From: Streptomyces sp. DH24
Lineage (GTDB): Bacteria; Actinomycetota; Actinomycetes; Streptomycetales; Streptomycetaceae
NCBI RefSeq assembly: GCF_029813775.1
Contig: NZ_JARVKW010000015.1
Span: forward strand, 62,001 to 126,000
DNA length: 64,000 nucleotides
Reading direction: 5' to 3'
Positions within the stretch are counted from its first letter, which is position 1. Each line of letters opens with the position of its first letter. The notes under the pieces were generated by a model. The model searched no databases and was not told the DNA's origin. It was given only the letters and a program-made list of their open reading frames with translations. Positions 56,940-64,000 of the stretch are shown piece by piece. The position numbers and the translations under genes were made by a program.

Positions 56940-57758
56940 TCAGGGCCGCCGGTAGCGGCTGAAGAGGAATCCGTCCTCCTCCAGCAGAGAATCCAGCGCA
57001 AAACGCTCCGGAACCGGTACCGATGGCCCGCCAGCGATCCGCTGCGCGCCCCCCGCGGTGAGCATCGGGGCGATGGTCAGGCACAGCTCGTCGAGCACAC
57101 CGGAGGCCACCAGCTGGCCCAGCAGCCGCGGGCCGCCCTCGGTCAGCAGCCGGGTGTGGCCCAGCTCGGCGAGGGCCTGCACGACGCGCACCGGGTCCAC
57201 CCCGACGCCGTCGCCGCAGATCACGACCTTGGCGCCGGCCTTCTCGGCGGCGGCGATCCGGTCGGGGGCCGCCGCGGCGCCGGTCAGGATCAGCGTGGGG
57301 ACCAGGGGCGAGGTGAACAGCGGCAGCGTGAAGTCCAGCTCCAGACCGGCGGTGACCACCGCGATCGCGGGCGCGGGACCCTGCCCGGCCGCCTCCCTCA
57401 TGGCCGCGAACTCGGCACGCGCGCGTGCCGGGCGGTAGCCCTCCTGGCGTACCGTTTCGGCGCCGACGACCACGACGTCCGCCAGCGCCCGCAGCGTGCC
57501 GAAGATCCGCATGTCGGTCGCGCTGGAGATGGGCTGCGAGCGGCCGTCGTGCTGGGCGGCGCCGTCGAGCGTGGAGACCATGTTGGCGCGCAGCCAGGGC
57601 TCCCGGCGGCCCGGTCCCCGCTCGGGATAGGCGTAGGCGGCGGCCAGCTCGGCGAGGCTCCACTCGCGCTCGCCCGCGGCGCCGGGAGCACGGTCTCCGG
57701 CCGCCTCACCCGGGGTGGGGGCCGCTGTCTGGTCGGTCACAGGGAACAGACGTCGCAT
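56940..57758 (-). CDS. RibD C-terminal-type (pyrimidine) reductase
   Basis: A 272-residue protein with a dihydrofolate-reductase-like RibD_C fold: LRANMVSTLDGAAQHDGRSQ, ADVVVVGAETVRQEGY, and LLTEGGPRLLGQLVASGVLD. There is no deaminase domain. Family members reduce a ribosyl-aminopyrimidine in riboflavin or related pathways, but the exact substrate here is unknown. ATG 57758 is close to the divergent zapE gene. Confidence 0.85.
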   Translation of the reverse strand: MRRLFPVTDQTAAPTPGEAAGDRAPGAAGEREWSLAELAAAYAYPERGPGRREPWLRANMVSTLDGAAQHDGRSQPISSATDMRIFGTLRALADVVVVGAETVRQEGYRPARARAEFAAMREAAGQGPAPAIAVVTAGLELDFTLPLFTSPLVPTLILTGAAAAPDRIAAAEKAGAKVVICGDGVGVDPVRVVQALAELGHTRLLTEGGPRLLGQLVASGVLDELCLTIAPMLTAGGAQRIAGGPSVPVPERFALDSLLEEDGFLFSRYRRP

Positions 57759-57786
57759 TCGTGCAGTCTGGCACGGCGACTACGAT
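57758..57786 (+). promoter_or_regulatory. Candidate promoter for a leaderless zapE transcript
   Basis: TACGAT (57781-57786) is a good -10 hexamer only 8 bp before GTG 57795, with a weak TTCGTG (57758-57763) 17 bp upstream as -35. A transcript from there would have essentially no leader. Confidence 0.4.
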
Positions 57787-57794
57787 GAGCAATC

Positions 57795-58904
57795 GTGTCC
57801 TCCTCCACCGCCGCCTCCGGGCCCAGTCCAATGGCCGACGCGTCCCCGCTGTCGCTGTGCGCCCGCGAGCCGCGCGTCCCCGCGGACCGGCTCGTGGCCG
57901 AGATGGTGCCGCCGCCGCGCTTCGACGGCGTGCGGTTCGGCACGTACCTCCCGGACCCGAACCAGCCCAGCCAGTCCGAGGCCGTCCGGGTGCTGGAGGA
58001 CTTCGCGGCCGGGCTCGGCGGGGCGCACGCCTCCGGCGCCGGCCGCCGGGGCTTCTTCGGCTTCGGCAGGTCCAGGGCGCCCAAGACCCCGGCGGGCCCG
58101 CGCGGTGTCTACCTGGACGGCGGCTACGGCGTCGGCAAGACCCACCTGCTGGCCTCCCTGTGGCACGCCACGCCGGCCGAGCCCGCGCTGAAGGCGTTCG
58201 GCACCTTCGTGGAGCTGACGAACCTGGTCGGCGCCCTGGGCTTCCAGCAGACGGTGCAGACATTGTCGGGTCACCGCCTGCTGTGCATCGACGAGTTCGA
58301 GCTCGACGACCCGGGCGACACCGTGCTCGTCTCCACACTGCTCGGCAAGCTCGTGGACGCGGGCGTCGCGCTCGCCGCCACCTCCAACACGCTGCCGGGC
58401 AAGCTCGGCGAGGGCCGGTTCGCGGCGGCCGACTTCCTGCGTGAGATCCAGGGCCTGTCCGCCCACTTCCGCGCGCTGCGCATCGACGGCGAGGACTACC
58501 GCCACCGGGGCCTGCCCGAGGCGCCGGCACCGTACTCGGCCGACCGGGTGACGAAGGCGGCGCACGCCACCGAGGGTGCCTCGCTCGACGACTTCCCGAG
58601 CCTGCTGGACCATCTGGCGCGCGTCCACCCGAGCCGGTACGGCGCGCTGACCGACGGCGTGCGGGCGGTGTGCCTGACGGACGTGCGCCCGGTGCCGGAC
58701 CAGTCGACCGCGCTGCGGCTCGTCGTCCTCGCGGACCGGCTCTACGACCGTGAGGTGCCGGTGCTGGCCTCGGGGCTGCCCTTCGACCGGCTGTTCAGCG
58801 AGGAGATGCTGAAGGGCGGCTACCGGAAGAAGTACTTCCGCGCGATCTCGCGGCTCACCGCCCTGGCCCGCGACGCCAAGTCACTGGTCGAACCGCGCGA
58901 CTGA
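57795..58904 (+). CDS. zapE: ZapE/AFG1-like ATPase
   Basis: A 369-residue AAA+-type ATPase. Walker A is LDGGYGVGKTHLLASL, Walker B RLLCIDEFELDDPGD and sensor ALAATSNTLPG. In E. coli ZapE acts at the division ring. The start GTG 57795 has no ribosome site, consistent with a leaderless message. The frame up to about residue 30 is poorly conserved. Confidence 0.9.
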   Translation: MSSSTAASGPSPMADASPLSLCAREPRVPADRLVAEMVPPPRFDGVRFGTYLPDPNQPSQSEAVRVLEDFAAGLGGAHASGAGRRGFFGFGRSRAPKTPAGPRGVYLDGGYGVGKTHLLASLWHATPAEPALKAFGTFVELTNLVGALGFQQTVQTLSGHRLLCIDEFELDDPGDTVLVSTLLGKLVDAGVALAATSNTLPGKLGEGRFAAADFLREIQGLSAHFRALRIDGEDYRHRGLPEAPAPYSADRVTKAAHATEGASLDDFPSLLDHLARVHPSRYGALTDGVRAVCLTDVRPVPDQSTALRLVVLADRLYDREVPVLASGLPFDRLFSEEMLKGGYRKKYFRAISRLTALARDAKSLVEPRD

Positions 58905-58966
58905 GCCGGGCTCCGCACGCGCCGGCACCTCTCGCCCGGACAAGCTGACACCCCTTTACCTGATCA

Positions 58967-58989
58967 CCCGCTCCAAGATCAAGAGCGGG
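58967..58989 (+). terminator. Terminator downstream of zapE
   Basis: CCCGCTC (58967-58973) and GAGCGGG (58983-58989) form a 7-bp stem with a 9-nt loop, about 60 bp after the stop codon. Confidence 0.6.
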
Positions 58990-59091
58990 TTCGCGCCAAC
59001 CCAACCGCGCTTTTCACGCTCTCTTTCGCTTGAAACGCGGAGTTAACACAGCAAAGGGCTTTGCAGGGCTAACGTGATTCTTGACCATCCA

Positions 59092-59119
59092 TTGACCGTT
59101 CGTTGGCACGCACTAGAGG
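59092..59119 (+). promoter_or_regulatory. Candidate promoter of the carbonic anhydrase operon
   Basis: TTGACC (59092-59097) is separated by 16 bp from TAGAGG (59114-59119). A second TTGACC is at 59081. The region 58990-59296 is unusually AT-rich for this genome and has no ORF; the leader would be about 170 nt. Confidence 0.45.
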
Positions 59120-59296
59120 TGATACCCGCTCAATGGGGGCGCGTTCGAGTGTTCGCGGCTTTTCCCTGGTGTTCGCATTCGCGTATACAGCGCGTCACGT
59201 AAAGGCCAAGGCTTAGCCGAGTCGGAGCGGGCCCCTCACCTCAGTCGTGCCAGTCCGACGCGCCCCTGACGGCGCGCCAGGAGGAATCACCCACAG

Positions 59297-59878
59297 ATGC
59301 AACCCCTCATCGACAACGCCCGTACGTTCGGACAGCGCCCTGAGGAGTTCGCCAAACTCGCCGAGGGTCAGTCCCCCGACGTCCTGTTCATCACGTGTTC
59401 CGACTCAAGGGTCGTACCGGCCCTGATCACGGGCGCCCGGCCCGGCGAGCTCTTCGAGCTGCGCACCGCGGGCAACATCGTCCCGCCGTACGCCTCCGGG
59501 CGCCCCACCGGCGAGGCGGCCACCATCGAGTACGCGGTCGAGGTCCTCGGCGTACAGGACATCGTGGTGTGCGGTCACTCGCACTGCGGTGCCGTCGGCG
59601 CGCTGGTGCGCGGCGACGACCTGGACGCCGTCCCGGCCGTGCGCGACTGGCTGGCGCACGCCGCCGACGCGCCGGACGGAGTCGACACGGCCGACCCGAC
59701 GGTCGCCGACGCCGTGCAGAGCCACGTCCTCGCGCAGCTGCTGCGGCTGCGCTCCTACCCCTGCATCGAGCGGCGCCTGACGGACGGCCGGCTGAGGCTG
59801 CACGGCTGGTACTACGAGGTGCACACCGGTGCCGTGCGCGAACACCGCGCCGACACCGGCAAGTTCGAGGCGCTGTGA
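59297..59878 (+). CDS. Beta-class carbonic anhydrase
   Basis: A 193-residue enzyme that interconverts CO2 and bicarbonate. Zinc ligands are C34 (in ITCSDSRV, with D36 and R38), H94 and C97 (in CGHSHCGAVGAL). GGAGG lies before ATG 59297. Its stop is eight bases before the SulP transporter gene, so the two are one operon and probably one bicarbonate-handling unit. Confidence 0.95.
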   Translation: MQPLIDNARTFGQRPEEFAKLAEGQSPDVLFITCSDSRVVPALITGARPGELFELRTAGNIVPPYASGRPTGEAATIEYAVEVLGVQDIVVCGHSHCGAVGALVRGDDLDAVPAVRDWLAHAADAPDGVDTADPTVADAVQSHVLAQLLRLRSYPCIERRLTDGRLRLHGWYYEVHTGAVREHRADTGKFEAL

Positions 59879-59886
59879 GGGACGTG

Positions 59887-61362
59887 ATGAACAAGTTCCC
59901 TCATCTGCGGGAGGACTTCGCCGCCTCGCTCGTCGTGTTCCTGGTCGCCGTGCCGCTGTGCGTGGGCGTCGCCGTCGCCTCCGGTGTCCCGGCCGAACTG
60001 GGCCTGGTCACCGGCATCGTGGGCGGCATCGTCACCGGTCTGCTGCCGGGCAGCAGCCTGCAGGTGTCCGGTCCCGCGGCCGGCATGACCGTACTGGTCT
60101 TCGAGGCCGTGACCGAGTTCGGACTGCCGGTGCTCGGCGTGATCGTCCTGGCGGCCGGGCTGCTCCAGCTCGGCATGGGTGCGCTGGGGATGGGCCGCTG
60201 GTTCCGGGCGATATCCCTGTCGGTCGTCGAGGGCATGCTGGCCGGAATCGGTCTCGTCATCATCGCGGGCCAGCTGTATGCGGCGGCCGGGCTGAAGGCG
60301 CCCGCCTCCGGCGTCGACAAGATCCTCGGGCTGCCGGGAGCCGCCGTCGACGCCCTCGGCAGCACCCGGGCGCTCACCTCGCTCGCCGTCGGTGCGGGCA
60401 CCGTCGCGGTGATGGTGCTCTGGAAGCGGCTGCCGGAGAAGGTGCGGACGGTGCCGGGCGCCCTCGCCGCCGTCGTCCTCGCCACGCTGGCCACGCTCGC
60501 GTTCGGGCTGCCGGTCGCGACCGTGGAGGTGCAGGGCCTGCTCGACGCCGTCCAGGTGCCGGACGCCTCGGCCTTCGGCGAGCTGGCCGGGGTGGGCGTG
60601 CTCGGCACGGTCCTGGCGTTCACCCTGATCGCCTCGGCGGAGAGCCTGTTCAGCGCCGCCGCCGTGGACCGGCTGCACGACGGTCCGCGCACCCAGTACG
60701 ACAAGGAGCTGATGGCCCAGGGCGCCGGCAACACGGTGTGCGGGCTGCTGGGCGCGCTGCCCATGACCGCGGTCATCGTGCGCAGCTCCGCGAACGTCCA
60801 CGCGGGCGCGAAGACCAAGGCGTCCCGCGTTCTGCACGGCGTGTGGCTGCTGCTGTTCGCGGCGCTGCTGCCGGCCGCGCTGGCGCTGATCCCGCTGCCC
60901 GCGCTCGCCGGCATCCTGGTCCACGCGGGCTGGAAGCTGATCCCGTTCCGCGGCCTGGTGACGCTGTGGCGGGGGCACCGCGGTGAGGCTCTGATCCTCG
61001 TGGCCACCGCGGTGTCGATCGTCGTGGTGAACATGTTCGAGGGCGTCCTGATCGGTCTGGCCCTGTCCGTGGTCAAGACCGCCTGGGAGGCCTCGCACCT
61101 GAAGACGGAGGTCATAGACAAGGGCGCCGGCCCGATCCAGGTGTACCTGTCGGGCAACGCGACCTTCCTGCGGCTGCCGAAGATACTCGACGGCCTGGAG
61201 GCGCTCCCGCAGGACCGGCCGATCGAGCTGGACCTGTCCGGGCTGCACCACCTCGACCACGCCTGCCGTACGGCGCTGGAGAGCTGGGCCGAGCGGCACA
61301 GCGCGGCCGGCACCGACCCGGTGCGGCTGACGGCGGGTGAGGGCCGGGTGAGGGCCGGGTAG
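59887..61362 (+). CDS. SulP-family anion (likely bicarbonate) transporter with STAS domain
   Basis: A 491-residue transporter: VFLVAVPLCVGVAVASGVPA, GIVGGIVTGLLPGSSLQVSG and GNTVCGLLGALPMTAVIVRS in the membrane part, then a cytoplasmic STAS domain (IQVYLSGNATFLRLPKILDG, ELDLSGLHHLDHACRTAL). SulP proteins carry sulfate or bicarbonate; the overlap with a carbonic anhydrase gene favours bicarbonate. ATG 59887 was chosen over GTG 59884 because GAGGG lies five bases before it. Confidence 0.9.
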   Translation: MNKFPHLREDFAASLVVFLVAVPLCVGVAVASGVPAELGLVTGIVGGIVTGLLPGSSLQVSGPAAGMTVLVFEAVTEFGLPVLGVIVLAAGLLQLGMGALGMGRWFRAISLSVVEGMLAGIGLVIIAGQLYAAAGLKAPASGVDKILGLPGAAVDALGSTRALTSLAVGAGTVAVMVLWKRLPEKVRTVPGALAAVVLATLATLAFGLPVATVEVQGLLDAVQVPDASAFGELAGVGVLGTVLAFTLIASAESLFSAAAVDRLHDGPRTQYDKELMAQGAGNTVCGLLGALPMTAVIVRSSANVHAGAKTKASRVLHGVWLLLFAALLPAALALIPLPALAGILVHAGWKLIPFRGLVTLWRGHRGEALILVATAVSIVVVNMFEGVLIGLALSVVKTAWEASHLKTEVIDKGAGPIQVYLSGNATFLRLPKILDGLEALPQDRPIELDLSGLHHLDHACRTALESWAERHSAAGTDPVRLTAGEGRVRAG

Positions 61363-61488
61363 GACGGTGCCTGTCCGGTCCGGGGCACGAGCATGGCCCC
61401 GGACCGGACATCGGGCATATCGTGGCAGAAGGCGCACCCGGCAGGCCCGGGCGCGCTGCCCAGCGGACCTCTCGACAAGGAGGCCGTC

Positions 61489-62289
61489 ATGCTCCAGGAA
61501 CTGCTGGCGGCGCTCGCCGCGACCGGTGCCGCCGGTGTGGCGTACGTCGCGGCGGCGGCGCGGATCGTCAAGCAGTACGAGCGCGGGGTGGTCTTCCGGC
61601 TCGGGCGGCTGCACGGCCGTGTGCGCGGGCCCGGGTTCACCCTGATCGTGCCCGGCGTGGACCGGCTGCGGAAGGTCAACCTGCAGATCGTGACGATGCC
61701 CGTGCCGGCCCAGGAGGGCATCACCCGCGACAACGTCACGGTGCGCGTGGACGCGGTCGTGTACTTCAAGGTCGTGGACGCGGCGGCCGCGGTCGTCAAC
61801 GTCGAGGACTACCGCTTCGCGGTCTCGCAGATGGCGCAGACGTCGCTGCGGTCCATCATCGGCAAGAGCGACCTGGACGATCTGCTGTCCAACCGCGAGA
61901 AGCTCAACCAAGGGCTGGAGCTGATGATCGACAGCCCGGCGGTGGGCTGGGGCGTGCAGATCGACCGCGTCGAGATCAAGGACGTGTCGCTGCCGGACAC
62001 GATGAAGCGCTCGATGGCGCGGCAGGCCGAGGCCGACCGGGAGCGGCGGGCCCGGATCATCAACGCCGACGCCGAGTTGCAGGCGTCGAGGAAGCTCGCC
62101 GAGGCGGCCCAGCAGATGGCCGACACCCCTTCCGCGCTCCAACTCCGGTTGCTGCAGACCGTGGTGGCGGTGGCGGCGGAGAAGAACTCCACGCTGGTGC
62201 TGCCGTTCCCGGTGGAACTGCTGCGATTCCTGGAACGGGCGCAGCAGACGCCGCCGGAGCAGACCGTCGTGAACCGGGTCGAGCAGTGA
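61489..62289 (+). CDS. SPFH/slipin-type membrane protein
   Basis: A 266-residue protein with one N-terminal helix (LLAALAATGAAGVAYVAAAA) and an SPFH domain (IVKQYERGVVFRLGRLHGRV, GITRDNVTVRVDAVVYFKVV, AQTSLRSIIGKSDLDDLLSN), followed by a coiled-coil tail. Slipins organise membrane microdomains and often work with NfeD, which is not seen here. AAGGAGG lies five bases before ATG 61489. Confidence 0.9.
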   Translation: MLQELLAALAATGAAGVAYVAAAARIVKQYERGVVFRLGRLHGRVRGPGFTLIVPGVDRLRKVNLQIVTMPVPAQEGITRDNVTVRVDAVVYFKVVDAAAAVVNVEDYRFAVSQMAQTSLRSIIGKSDLDDLLSNREKLNQGLELMIDSPAVGWGVQIDRVEIKDVSLPDTMKRSMARQAEADRERRARIINADAELQASRKLAEAAQQMADTPSALQLRLLQTVVAVAAEKNSTLVLPFPVELLRFLERAQQTPPEQTVVNRVEQ

Positions 62290-62378
62290 CACGTGATCGT
62301 CACGTGGTTCCGGCCGGGAGTCGCAGGTGATAGACACAGCGGGTCACAGTTCCTGTCCGCCAGCAGGAAGGTTCCGCC

Positions 62379-63761
62379 ATGTCCGAAAACGGCCGTTCCG
62401 CGACCCGACGTCAGGTGCTCACACGCACCGGTGCCCTGGGAGCGGGCATCGCGTTCACCGGAGCCCTGTCCGAACTCTTCGCGGGCACCGCCGCCGCGCA
62501 GAACCTCGGCCACACCGGGTACGGTCCGCTCGTCCCCGACCCCAAGGGCCTGCTCGATCTGCCGGAAGGTTTCCGCTACCGGGTGCTGTCCCGCGAGGGA
62601 GAACCGCTGCGTTCCGGTGAGGGCCCCGTCCCTTCCAACCACGACGGCATGTCCGCCTTCGCCGGCAGACACGGCCGCGTGCACCTGGTCCGCAACCACG
62701 AGAACCGCGCCACCGCGAAACTCCCCGTCCCGACCGTCGAGGGCCTCACCTACGACCCTGCGGGCAAGGGCGGCTGTACGGCGCTGACCCTGGACTCCCG
62801 CGGCCGCGTCCTGTCCGAACGGGTCGCCATCGCCGGTACGGCCGTCAACTGCGCGGGCGGACCCACCCCGTGGGGCACCTGGCTGACCTGCGAGGAGACC
62901 GAGGACAAGGCGGGCACCGCCGGCTACGCCAAGGACCACGGCTTCATCTTCGAGGTCGACCCGGTCGACCCGCACCGCACCGGGGCCGTCCCGCTCACCG
63001 CGATGGGCCGCTTCCAGCACGAGGCGATCGCCGTCGACCCCAAGCGCGGGGTGGTCTACGAGACCGAGGACGCCTTCCAGCGGCCGTTCGGCCTGTTCTA
63101 CCGCTTCCTGCCCGAGAAGCCGCTCGGCGGGCTCGGCTCGCTGCGCGCGGGCGGCCGGCTCCAGGCCATGCGGGTGCCGGGCGTGCCCGACCTGTCGTCG
63201 GTCCAGGAGACGGGCGCCTGCTTCGACGGCGTCGAGTGGGTGGACGTACCGGACCCGATGGCCGCCGAAACGCCCATCCGGCTCCAGGACTTCGGCCCGA
63301 AGGGCATCACCCACGCGCAGAAGCTGGAGGGCTGCTACTGGGGCGGGCGGTGCGTGTACTTCGTGTCGTCGTTCGCGCGCAGCGCGGAGGGCTCGGCCGG
63401 GGACCACTACGGCCAGATCTGGCGGTACGACCCGGACCACCGCCGCCTCACGCTCGTGATCGTCTTCGGCCCGGACACGGACGTGCAGCTGCCCGGCGAG
63501 TCGCCGGACAACATCTGCCTCGCCCCGAGCGGCGGCCTCATGGTCTGCGAGGACGGCAACGGCGCCCAGCACGTCTACGGCGTGACCCGGAAGGGCGAGG
63601 TCTACGCGATGGCCCGCGGCCGGCAGAACATCGGCACCCCCGAGGAACCGGAGTGGGGCGAGTTCGCCGGCGTCACCTTCTCCCCCGACGGGGAGACGAT
63701 GTACGTCAACTGCTACGCGCCCGGGACGACGTTCGCCGTGACGGGACCCTGGCGCAGGTAG
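62379..63761 (+). CDS. PhoX-family alkaline phosphatase (DUF839)
   Basis: A 460-residue secreted enzyme. The twin-arginine signal (SATRRQVLTRTGALGAGIAF) directs export by Tat, and the body is PhoX-like: VPSNHDGMSAFAGR, TPWGTWLTCEETED, MGRFQHEAIAVDPKRGVVYE, and ESPDNICLAPSGGLMVCEDG. PhoX enzymes are Ca2+/Fe-dependent phosphatases that release phosphate from organic esters. I did not see a clear PHO box. GGAAGG is just before ATG 62379. Confidence 0.88.
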   Translation: MSENGRSATRRQVLTRTGALGAGIAFTGALSELFAGTAAAQNLGHTGYGPLVPDPKGLLDLPEGFRYRVLSREGEPLRSGEGPVPSNHDGMSAFAGRHGRVHLVRNHENRATAKLPVPTVEGLTYDPAGKGGCTALTLDSRGRVLSERVAIAGTAVNCAGGPTPWGTWLTCEETEDKAGTAGYAKDHGFIFEVDPVDPHRTGAVPLTAMGRFQHEAIAVDPKRGVVYETEDAFQRPFGLFYRFLPEKPLGGLGSLRAGGRLQAMRVPGVPDLSSVQETGACFDGVEWVDVPDPMAAETPIRLQDFGPKGITHAQKLEGCYWGGRCVYFVSSFARSAEGSAGDHYGQIWRYDPDHRRLTLVIVFGPDTDVQLPGESPDNICLAPSGGLMVCEDGNGAQHVYGVTRKGEVYAMARGRQNIGTPEEPEWGEFAGVTFSPDGETMYVNCYAPGTTFAVTGPWRR

Positions 63762-63770
63762 GCGCCCGCG

Positions 63771-63796
63771 CCCGGGGAGCCGCGCGGTTCCCCGGG
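63771..63796 (+). terminator. Terminator after the PhoX gene
   Basis: CCCGGGGA (63771-63778) pairs with TCCCCGGG (63789-63796), nine bases after the stop codon. Confidence 0.65.
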
Positions 63797-63838
63797 CCGC
63801 CCGGAACTGAAATCGCCGGGACGGGGTACCCGGCGGCC

Positions 63839-64000
63839 ATGACTGAGAATGACCAGGTCAGCGGCTCGTACTGGCTGGAGACGGCATCCGGCGGACCACG
63901 TCCCGCGCTCACCGAGGACCTCGACGTCGACGTGGCCGTGGTCGGCGCCGGGGTGGCCGGGCTGAGCACGGCGTGGGAGCTGGCGCGGGCCGGCCGGAGC
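63839..64000 (+). CDS. FAD-dependent oxidoreductase, N-terminal fragment
   Basis: The first 54 codons of a gene that continues past the window. SGSYWLETA followed by DVAVVGAGVAGLSTAWELAR is the FAD-binding Rossmann start of DadA-type amino-acid or amine oxidoreductases. Its full length and domain order cannot be seen. Confidence 0.85.
   Translation, partial: MTENDQVSGSYWLETASGGPRPALTEDLDVDVAVVGAGVAGLSTAWELARAGRS

Overview
The window is chromosomal DNA of a Streptomyces very close to S. coelicolor and S. lividans. The evidence is very high GC, GTG/TTG starts, a geosmin synthase, a CprB-type gamma-butyrolactone-receptor homologue, a conservon-type operon, a subtilisin-inhibitor-like protein, trehalose and glycogen enzymes, and a gene order (cprB, ARMT1-like, geosmin synthase; further on msrB, murC, RibD-like, zapE) that I recall from the S. 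coelicolor core chromosome arm. I saw no tRNA, rRNA, insertion sequence, CRISPR array or phage.

Layout. 1-7.1 kb: end of an MMPL exporter, a macrolide-resistance pair (glycosyltransferase mgt and Erm-type 23S rRNA methyltransferase lrm) and a sugar ABC importer operon. 7.3-12.5 kb: a kinase-like protein, a DnaQ-type exonuclease, a HEPN-domain protein, and two genes that together look like one copper amine oxidase split in two. 12.7-23.3 kb: glgX, treY and treZ (glycogen or maltodextrin to trehalose), interrupted by two inverted M14-type peptidases, a subtilisin-inhibitor-like protein and an FHA protein. 23.5-30.8 kb: a kinase fold lacking its catalytic Asp, an M24 peptidase, a PDZ membrane protein, geosmin synthase, an ARMT1-like phosphatase and cprB.

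31-44 kb: a secreted subtilisin-family protease, the remnant of an AA10 lytic polysaccharide monooxygenase gene, a binding lipoprotein joined to a cvnABC operon that lacks the GTPase, an osmoprotectant (OpuC-like) ABC operon, and an OmpR-type two-component system preceded by four 12-bp iterons. 44-50.4 kb: small membrane proteins, a collapsed potassium-uptake locus (start of a TrkH-like gene fused to the end of a TrkA-like gene), an SLC13-type ion transporter behind a leader with three hairpins and a pairing conflict, a CBS protein, DUF2071 and MscL. 50.5-64 kb: a stand-alone NTPase regulator, an LPG-synthase-type membrane protein, MsrB, MurC, a RibD-like reductase, ZapE, a carbonic anhydrase-SulP operon, an SPFH protein, PhoX and the start of an FAD oxidoreductase.

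The genes fall into functional groups: osmotic and ion homeostasis (trehalose, OpuC-type import, SLC13, MscL, potassium remnants), extracellular proteolysis with its inhibitor, antibiotic resistance, and signalling through cprB and the conservon. The observations most worth following up are the structured leader before the SLC13 gene, the peptidase-inhibitor gene pair with overlapping start and stop, the GTPase-less conservon with its own binding protein, the split amine oxidase, and several short-period tandem arrays in control regions or across stop codons.
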